Shown: one piece after another, positions 53,301 to 62,300 of the stretch
How positions within the stretch are numbered: the stretch's first letter is position 1
How the letters are laid out: every line of letters begins with the position of its first letter
Assembly: GCF_036245475.1 (NCBI RefSeq)
Contig: NZ_BTPM01000002.1
Span: 1,240,001 to 1,304,000 of the forward strand
Direction: 5' to 3'
Length of the DNA stretch: 64,000 nt
Origin: Vibrio sp. 10N
GTDB taxonomy: Bacteria > Pseudomonadota > Gammaproteobacteria > Enterobacterales > Vibrionaceae
Program-made: the position numbers and the translations under genes
Notes under the pieces: generated by a model
Told to the model about the DNA's origin: nothing
What the model saw: the letters and a program-made list of their open reading frames with translations, nothing else
The model's database searches: none

Positions 53301-56300
53301 TAGTGTGAAATTGGAACGTTCCATAGGGGGTATGAACATCTAAATCCTGCCCTAGAGTCCAGATATGCTGATGACCTGCAAATTCAACCTTGACCTGACG
53401 GATGGTGTTATCGGCATCGGTAATTAAGAGATTTTGCCAATCCACAGAATCGAGAATCCTGTTATGAAACATAGTACTGGTTGAGACATCTTCTCTAGCA
53501 ACACCATAATTAGAACCGGTAAACTCTGTTTTGTCATCGACTGATGCCAAAGTAAGCACAGCACCCGTGTGCGTTGGCGTACCATGAGTGTCGGTCACAT
53601 CATAACTAAACCGAACCGTGCCGTTGTAGTCCTTGTCTGGCGTGAACGTATAAGTCCCATCATGATTATCTTGTATGCTTCCGTTGTCAGCATGCAAGTT
53701 CACTACCTTTAAATGACCAATGTCATTTTGATCAACATCGACAACATTTGCCAACAACTCTGTAGCACTGATAATTTGTGCGATATCTTCCGTCCCTGAG
53801 TGAATATGGACTTCTGAAGACACTTGTGGGACATCGTTGGTGCCTAAAACCTGTATCGTGATGATATGCTTATCACCGCCCAACGTCTGCACTTCATATT
53901 GAACCTGTTGAGTCTCCCCTTGCCCCAGATGCTGCAAGTTCGCATTGGGCGCGCTATAGGTCCACCCACCCGTTTTACCTATGGAAAGACTTCCTCCAAA
54001 TGGGTCATTGATAGCATGTGCGTTAAGCGTGTGTTGAAACCCGCTTTCACCCGCATCAACATCCTGCGCATTGAGAACTCCGCTGACGCAAACCGTGTGC
54101 GCCGCATCCTGATGAACTTGCTGATCTTCGGTGATAGCGCCTGTGCTTTGACCGGTTATCGTTGCAGCATCATCGGTACCTTGGACGAACACTTCAACTC
54201 TTTGTGTTGCTCTGGAACCGTCGCTTGAAATCGCTACAATATCGAATCCTTCAGCTTTGCCGTCTCCGGCGCCAAGTGCCTGTACCTTGGACGCATCTAA
54301 ATCGTAGTGCCAGGCGCCTGAACTATCGAGATAAAAGGTTCCGTAGCTACCGGTTTGTGTGGGTTGCGAGTTTGCCAACTCATAGCTTACCGTATCACCG
54401 TAGTCGAGATCATGAGCATGCAACATACCCGCAACCGTTGCTTTGCTATCTTCAATCACCGTACCGATGGGTGACGTAAGTGCATTAGGCGTATCGATAG
54501 CGACGTGATCATCCTGTCCATTAATCGTCGCAGTCACCGGGATGCGCGTTCCGTCTCTGGTGATTAACACCATTGAATCTTGTAGTTGCTCCCCTGACTT
54601 CAGCCCCTGAATATCTGGATTGGCATTATCAGCAGTATAACTCCATTTATTATGACCATCGGTACTGTGTGTGGTACTGAAGTAGCCATGGTTAGCCGTG
54701 AGAGTCATAGCAAAGTCTGCGGGGACGTTATGCCTGACTCCATTGACTTCAATTGCGACGACCGCCGCGTCAGTTGCCCCATCGGGGTCCTGTATATCAA
54801 TATTGGTCCAACCGGACCAAAGACGGTTACTCCCTGCTCCAGAGAGATGATCTTCGGTCACTAACCCATGCGCCAGGCCAGCAGTAAGGGTGCTTGGGTC
54901 GTTGACAGAAGCAAGCGTAGACGTTGCGCTTGTGTGTACGCTTGCCCCATGAGGGTCAACGACATCGTATGAGAAATGCACATCGCCGTTGTAGTCTGCA
55001 TTTGGTCTGAAAGTAAACGTACCATCATGATGATCGATGATAACGCCATGATCTGCGCTCAAATTCGCAATACTTAATCTGGCAAGATCACCATGGTCCC
55101 GATCCGTCGCATTGGCCAGCAACTGCTGACTGGTCAAAATCATATCTTTGTCTTCTTCACCGCTTGGCAAGGTAACTGCTGCAGTGACTACAGGTCTGTC
55201 ATTACTGCCATGCACCGTCACCTGGACCACTTTCGATGCAGTGCCATCTTTTGACGTAATAGTGAACGACTCGGTAAATGACTCCCCTTCAGCAAGGTTT
55301 TGAACCTCATCGAGATGATTATCAATGGTATAGCTCCAACTCCCGCCATTGTTGACGAAAAAATGCCCCCCATGAGGCGTTGTTTCTGAGTGCGACACGG
55401 CGAAGGCATCGTCGTGGTCCGGGTCACGGACACGAATAATCCCACCAGCGTACAACTGATTGGGATCACTGTGTGAAGTGCGGTCTTCATAGATATTCTG
55501 ATGGGCCGGAAGATACCGTGGATCGACGACTTCCAGATAGGCATTGTTGTCACTACCATGGATGGTGACGGCAATGTCTTTCGTCTGCCCGTCACTGGTC
55601 TTGACTTGAAAATGCTCGGTTAAGGTTTCCCCTGTTTTGAGTGCCGCAATTCGGTAATTACTGCCGTGGTTTCGGGCGGCATCAGCATAATAGCGGTAGG
55701 TGCCATCGGGCCAGACCGTCAGATAGCCTATATTTTGCGAGCCCTGCTCCAGAGTAAAACTGAACTGCGTATGATCGTGACTGTCCGGATCAACCAGGCT
55801 TAAACGTCCCATAAAACTTGAGATATCCTGGTACGTTTTAAGCGCTTGCTGCTCGGTAAGCTCAATGCTCGACGAGGCAATGTTCGCTTTATCGTCGCTA
55901 CCAACGACCGTAATCGTCGCGGTTTGACTAGTGGTACCACCTTGAGAATCGGTCACGAGATAGTGAAAGGTGATCTGTTCCTTCTCACCTTCAGACAAAT
56001 GCTGGAATCCTTGTGCGGTAGCATCGACGATGACATGGGTTCCATCATGGGAAAAGGTCACCCCATCAGGTAACGGCCCCGCAGCGCCATGGTACTGACA
56101 CTGAATGTGTGAGATAGCAAGCGTGCCACCATCTGGATCTGTCGCACCTTGAAGCAAGTCAACCACATGATGACTGTCCGAGTCTTCTTTCACTGTGTCT
56201 GAGATTGGAGAGACAATCGGATTGTCGTTAGTTCCGGTGATGGTAATGATCAGATTTTCCGTCACACTGGCATGGTGTTCATCGGTCACTGTCACCGGAA

Positions 56301-59300
56301 TCGTCAACGTCTGTGTTTGTCCTGCAGATAGATGTTGGTATGCTGAATGGCCTGGGTCAAAGCGATAAGTGCCATCGTTATTGAACCTCAACCCATCCAC
56401 GGCTTGTGCGATGGCATAATGAAGTACTGCTCCCTGATCAATGTCGTTGCCCTGCATTTTCCCAGCTAACTCTTGCCCATCTTCAGTCACAGCCTGAGTC
56501 TGAGCCGTTAGTGTCGGAGCGTCGTTCGTACCATGGATCGTCACAGTGATGGTGTGGGTATCTCCCCCCACGCTCTGAACCTGATACTGGACCTGCTCAG
56601 TTTGTCCCTGAGCTAAATGCTGCAAATTGGCGTTAGGAACGCTGTACGCCCAATCCCCCGCTTTGCCAATGGTTAAAGTGCCGCCGTAAGGATCATGAAT
56701 GGCCTGCGCTCGATGCGTTGCATGGAAATGCTGCTCGCCACTATCTGGATCGACAACATTAAGTACTCCGGTAGTAAACACCGTATGCTGAGCATCACCC
56801 TGGACGTGATGGTCTTCGGTAATGCCGCCAGTATCTTGTCCGGAGAACACCGCTGGATCGTTAACATTGGCAAGGTCCATTGTCGCTGTTGCCGGAGTCG
56901 ATGCGCCATGGTTATCCGTCACTTGGTAGCTAAAGTTTACGCGCCCACTGTAATTGGCATCTGGAATAAAGGTAAATGTACCATCATGATTGTCTATCAC
57001 TCGGCCGTGGTCGGCACGCACATTAGCAATGTGTAAGCGATCGTAATCATCAATGTCAGTGGCGTTGGAAAGCAGGTCACGAGAGTGAAGCAGCACCGAC
57101 TGATCTTCTGTTCCCTTAGATAGGGAAAGAGCGCCTGTCACTATTGGCGCGTCGTTTGTCGGGATCATGGTAATCCGCAAATTCTGCACTGAGTACAAGC
57201 CTTCACTGTCGGTCACTTTGACCGGGATAATAATATGTTCATCCCCTTTTGATAATGAAGCATGCTGATAGGCTGGATGCGAGGAATCAAAGGTATAATG
57301 ACCGTCAGGTAGCATCGTAAACCCGGGGACACTGCCAACAGGAGTATAAACAAGATGCTTCTGGTCTCCATGATCAGGATCCACGCCGTACAAGCTTCCT
57401 TTAAGCAGGCCACCATCTTCAAATACACACTCATGCAAGCTGCCAGAACCTATATACGGTTTATCACTGGTTCCCTGTATCGTGAACTCAACTTGTTTTG
57501 TCGTACCATCCGCACTTCTTATCGTAAACTGGTCAGTGACGGTTTCACCGTTTTTAAGAGAATCGACCAATGAGTTATCAATATTGTAGAAGTAACCCCC
57601 ATCTTTGTTTACCTGCAGGTCTCCTCCTAGTGAACCCTTATAGAAGGCATTCCTTCCTGCTAGCGTAGTTTCAAAGAATGACTCCTGCGCACCATCGGGA
57701 TCGACAACATGAAAATGACCCGTTGAATGCAGCTCTGTTGTCCCACTAAGTACATTGTCTTCTTTTAGCCTATCTCCAACTGCCGTTATTTGTGCAGCGT
57801 CAGCCACCGGTGTGATCTGCATCGACGCTCCAGTTGGTGTGATACCACCATGATCATCCTTTACATCGTAGGCGAAGTGCACCTGACCGTTGTAATCTCT
57901 ATCTGGTGTAAAGGTATAGGTGCCATCATGGTTGTCACGAACAGAACCATGGTCGGCAAGCAAATTTGCCACCGTCAGTCGTCCTGCATCGTTACTGTCG
58001 ACATCGACAGCATTCGCCAGCAAATCCGCCTTGGTGAAGGTCTGGCTGACGTCCTCTTTGCCAGACTGCAAGGTAACTTCTGATGAAACGTAAGGAGCAT
58101 CATTATCCCCGTGTATGGTGATAACAATATCGTGAGTGGTTCCATCTTTGGAATGAACAGTAACCGTATCGGTGAGCGTTTCCCCTTGACCCAACTGGTC
58201 GATTGTTGAGCCAACAGTGGTTTTGGTGGAGCCTAAGTGCCAATCATGAGTACCCGCAGCAACCGCATATTCCCAATGCCCATCCGGACGAAGCAGTAAG
58301 TGTCCATATTGGCCGCTGTATGAATACACCTGACCATTAGGGTCAAACACGCTTTCACCAGAATCTGGATCCACAATTGTCAGTTGACCGCTTGTTGTCA
58401 GAGAGTCTTGGCCAATAACCCCAATACCAGGCTGTGCATAGTCAGGAGACTTATCCTGCCCAGCTTGATTCTCATATACATCCCCGGTATCCACACCACC
58501 AATAACTGCGGCATCACCTGTACCTTGAACGTTGATGGTCAGGTTTTGCGTCGAGCTTGCACCATGTTCATCAGTCACTGTCACCGGAATATCAATGATC
58601 TTGTGCTCGCCGTCTTTGAGCTGTTGATAGCTCGCATGAGACGGGTCAAACGTGTAGCTACCATCGGCGTTGAATGTCAGTCCATCTATAGCATGAGCTA
58701 TCGAATAGGTGAGCGTCGCACCGTGGTCAATATCTCGGCCTTGCATTTGCCCATTCAGACTATTGCCATCCTCTTTCACTGCCTGCGTCTGTGCGCTGAG
58801 GGTTGGCGCATCATTAGTGCCATGTATGTTTACCTCTATGGTAAACGTCGTCCCATCTTTCGCTCGAACCACGCATTGATCGGTAAGCACTTCACCTTGG
58901 CTTAATGATTGAACTTGAGGCTGATGGTCTCGGATCGTGTAGGTATAGTGGCCATCTCGCATCAACAAAATATGGCCGCCAAGCTTGGTATCATAACCTA
59001 TACCGGTATAGGTTTGCGGACCATAGTTAATATCAAACATCGCTTCTCCTTGGTCAGGATCAACGATGTCGAGTTTGCCTTCAAAGTGAAGCTTATCATG
59101 AGTATCGATATAGCCTCTGTCTTCGGTCACTCCTGCCAAATGATGGTCGGTCGATGCGTAGCTTATTTGTGCGTTATCTGACACTGGTTTGAGCGAAGCG
59201 CTCGCAGAGGTGACGGCGCTTCCACCATGACCATCATGGACTTCGTAGCTAAAACGCACTGGCCCGTTATAGTTGAGTTCTGGGGTAAATGTGAACGAAC

Positions 59301-62300
59301 CATTGTGATTATCTGTAATAGTGCCAGCGGAAGAACCGTCAGCCTTAAGTGCGACAAGGCTGGCGACTGATAGATGACCTGCATCGTTAGCATCAACATC
59401 CGATGCGTTGGCAAGCAAGGCTGCACTACTGATGATATAAGGCTTGTCTTCATGACCAGGCGGCAATGTCACTGTCGAGGAAACTTCAGGATCATCATTG
59501 GTACCATGTACCGTCACAGTAATGACTTTTTGCGCAGAGCCATCTTTTGATTCAACGGTAAATTGCTCTTGAAAGCTCTCTCCCTTACCTAACTGCTGAA
59601 TTGTAGGCAAGCTGTTGTCAATGTGGTACTGCCACATGCCCGTTTCTGTCACAGTGAAGTGACCTCCGTGGGTCGACACTAACGTTTGAGGCTTCAATTG
59701 GTCATCATCATGATCAGGGTCAATGGCCTTGACGATACCCGTTGCAAAGAGCTCTGTAGGGTATGCTGGAGAGGTCATCGAGTCTTCGTGTAAGTGATTG
59801 TCTGTCGTACCGTAATTAACAACAATCTGGGCGCTATCTTCTTCACCATGAATCGTCACGGTGACAGGTTTCGTCTGCCCATCGGCGGTCTTCACATTAA
59901 AAGTTTCAGTGATACTCTCACCGGGTTTCAATGCTGCTACCGTTTTTTGAGCATTAGCAGTTCCCACATAATTGCCTTGAAGAAAGTACTCGTAGTGCCC
60001 ATCTGCACGCAGCGCGAGCGCTCCCAATCTAGAACTAGATTGATAGATCATATCGACGAACTGAGGGTTGTCGGTCGTATCGATATCCGTCAGTTGAAGC
60101 GCCCCTTTAATAGAGGTGCCGTGATAGGTGTGCTCGGCAGCAGCTTCACCGATATTTATCGAACTCGAAACCAGCTGCGCCTTATCATCGGTACCGACTA
60201 TTTTTACAATGACACTTTGAGGTGTTAAAGCCCCGTGGCTATCCGTGACTTTGTAACTCAGTTCAAACGTCGCAACCTCGCCTTGCGCAAGATGCTGGAA
60301 TGTAGAACTGGATGGATCAACCTGCAGATGGCCATTAACTATGCCAAAGCCATCCGGAAGCCTTTCTATATGACCATTCACCTTAACTTGGAACAAACTA
60401 CCCACGCTTAGCGCATCACCATCGATATCTTGAGCATGGGACAACAAATTAATATCAAGATGCTGTGACTGATCTTCATGGAACTGAGCAGTGATTGGCA
60501 TCACTGAAGGTTTATCATTGGTTCCTTCGATAACAAAAGATAGCTCTTTTTGAGCTTGCCCACCGGCAGTATCAGTCACAATGACCGTGGTTTTCACAGT
60601 TTGTGTATCGCCAACCGCCAAATGCTGATACGAGGCGTGGCTTGGGTCAAACGTATAGCTGCCATCTGGATTAAACGTCAAACCATCAATTGGATTTGAG
60701 GTGGTATAGGTTAGCAAATCATGGTCAGTGTCGGTTGCTACCATTTGACCGTGGAAGACGGCGCCATCTTCTTTTACTGATTGTGATTGGCCAGCCATCA
60801 CTGGCAAATCGTTGGTGCCTGTGACGGTGAATTTGAGCTGTTCTCGATGTGAGCCGCCTGCGGTATCCGTCACGGTGACCATGGTGGTGAGAACTTGGGT
60901 GTCCCCTTTTGCTAGATGCTGATACGACGAATGACTTGGATCGAACGTATAGCTGCCATCTGGATTGAATGTCAGGCCATCAATTGGATTGGAAGTGGTG
61001 TAAGTGAGCAAATCGCGATCAACATCGGTTGCCACCATTTGACCGTGAAATACCACACCGTCTTCATTCAGTGATTGTGATTGGCCAGCCATCACTGGCA
61101 AGTCATTGGTGCCTGTGATGGTGAACTTAAGCTGTTCTCGATGCGTGCTACCAGCCGTATCGGTCACGGTGACCATAGTGGTAACGACTTGGGTGTCCCC
61201 TTTTGCCAAATGCTGATACGACGAATGACTTGGATCGAACGTGTAGCTACCATCCGGATTGAACGTCAGGCCATCAATTGGATTTGACGTAGTGTAAGTG
61301 AGCAGGTCTTGGTCTACATCGGTTGCCACCATTTGACCTTGGAAGACTGCACCATCCTCTTTCACGGATTGTGATTGACCAGCCATCATTGGTAAATCAT
61401 TGGTGCCTGTGATGGTGAATTTCAGCTCTTCTCGATGAGAGCCCCCAGCCGTATCGGTCACGGTAACCATGGTGGTCACGACTTGGGTGTCACCTTTTGC
61501 CAAGTGCTGATACGACGAATGACTTGGATCGAACGTGTAGCTGCCATCTGGATTGAATGTCAGGCCATCAATTGGATTGGAAGTGGTGTAAGTGAGCAAA
61601 TCATTGTCAGTATCGGTTGCCACCATTTGACCTTGGAAGACTGCACCATCTTCTTTCACTGATTGTGACTGACCAGTCATCACTGGTAAGTCGTTGGTGC
61701 CTGTGATGGTGAACTTAAGCTCTTCTCGATGCGTGCTACCAGCCGTATCGGTTACTGTAACCTTGGTGGTCACAACTTGGGTGTCACCTTTTGCCAAATG
61801 CTGATAGGAGGAATGGCTTGGGTCGAACGTGTAACTGCCATCTGGGTTGAATGTTAGGCCATCAATTGGATTGGAAGTGGTGTAAGTGAGCAGGTCTTGG
61901 TCAATATCGGTTGCCACCATTTGACCGTGGAACACTGCGCCATCTTCTTTCACGGATTGTGATTGACCAGCCATCATTGGTAAATCATTGGTGCCTGTGA
62001 TGGTGAACTTAAGCTCTTCTCGATGCGTGCTACCAGCCGTATCGGTTACTGTAACCTTGGTGGTCACAACTTGGGTGTCACCTTTTGCCAAATGCTGATA
62101 GGAGGAATGGCTTGGGTCGAACGTGTAACTGCCATCTGGGTTGAATGTTAGGCCATCAATTGGATTGGAAGTGGTGTAAGTGAGCAGGTCTTGGTCAATA
62201 TCGGTTGCCACCATTTGACCGTGGAACACTGCGCCATCTTCTTTCACGGATTGTGATTGACCAGCCATCATTGGTAAATCATTGGTGCCTGTGATGGTGA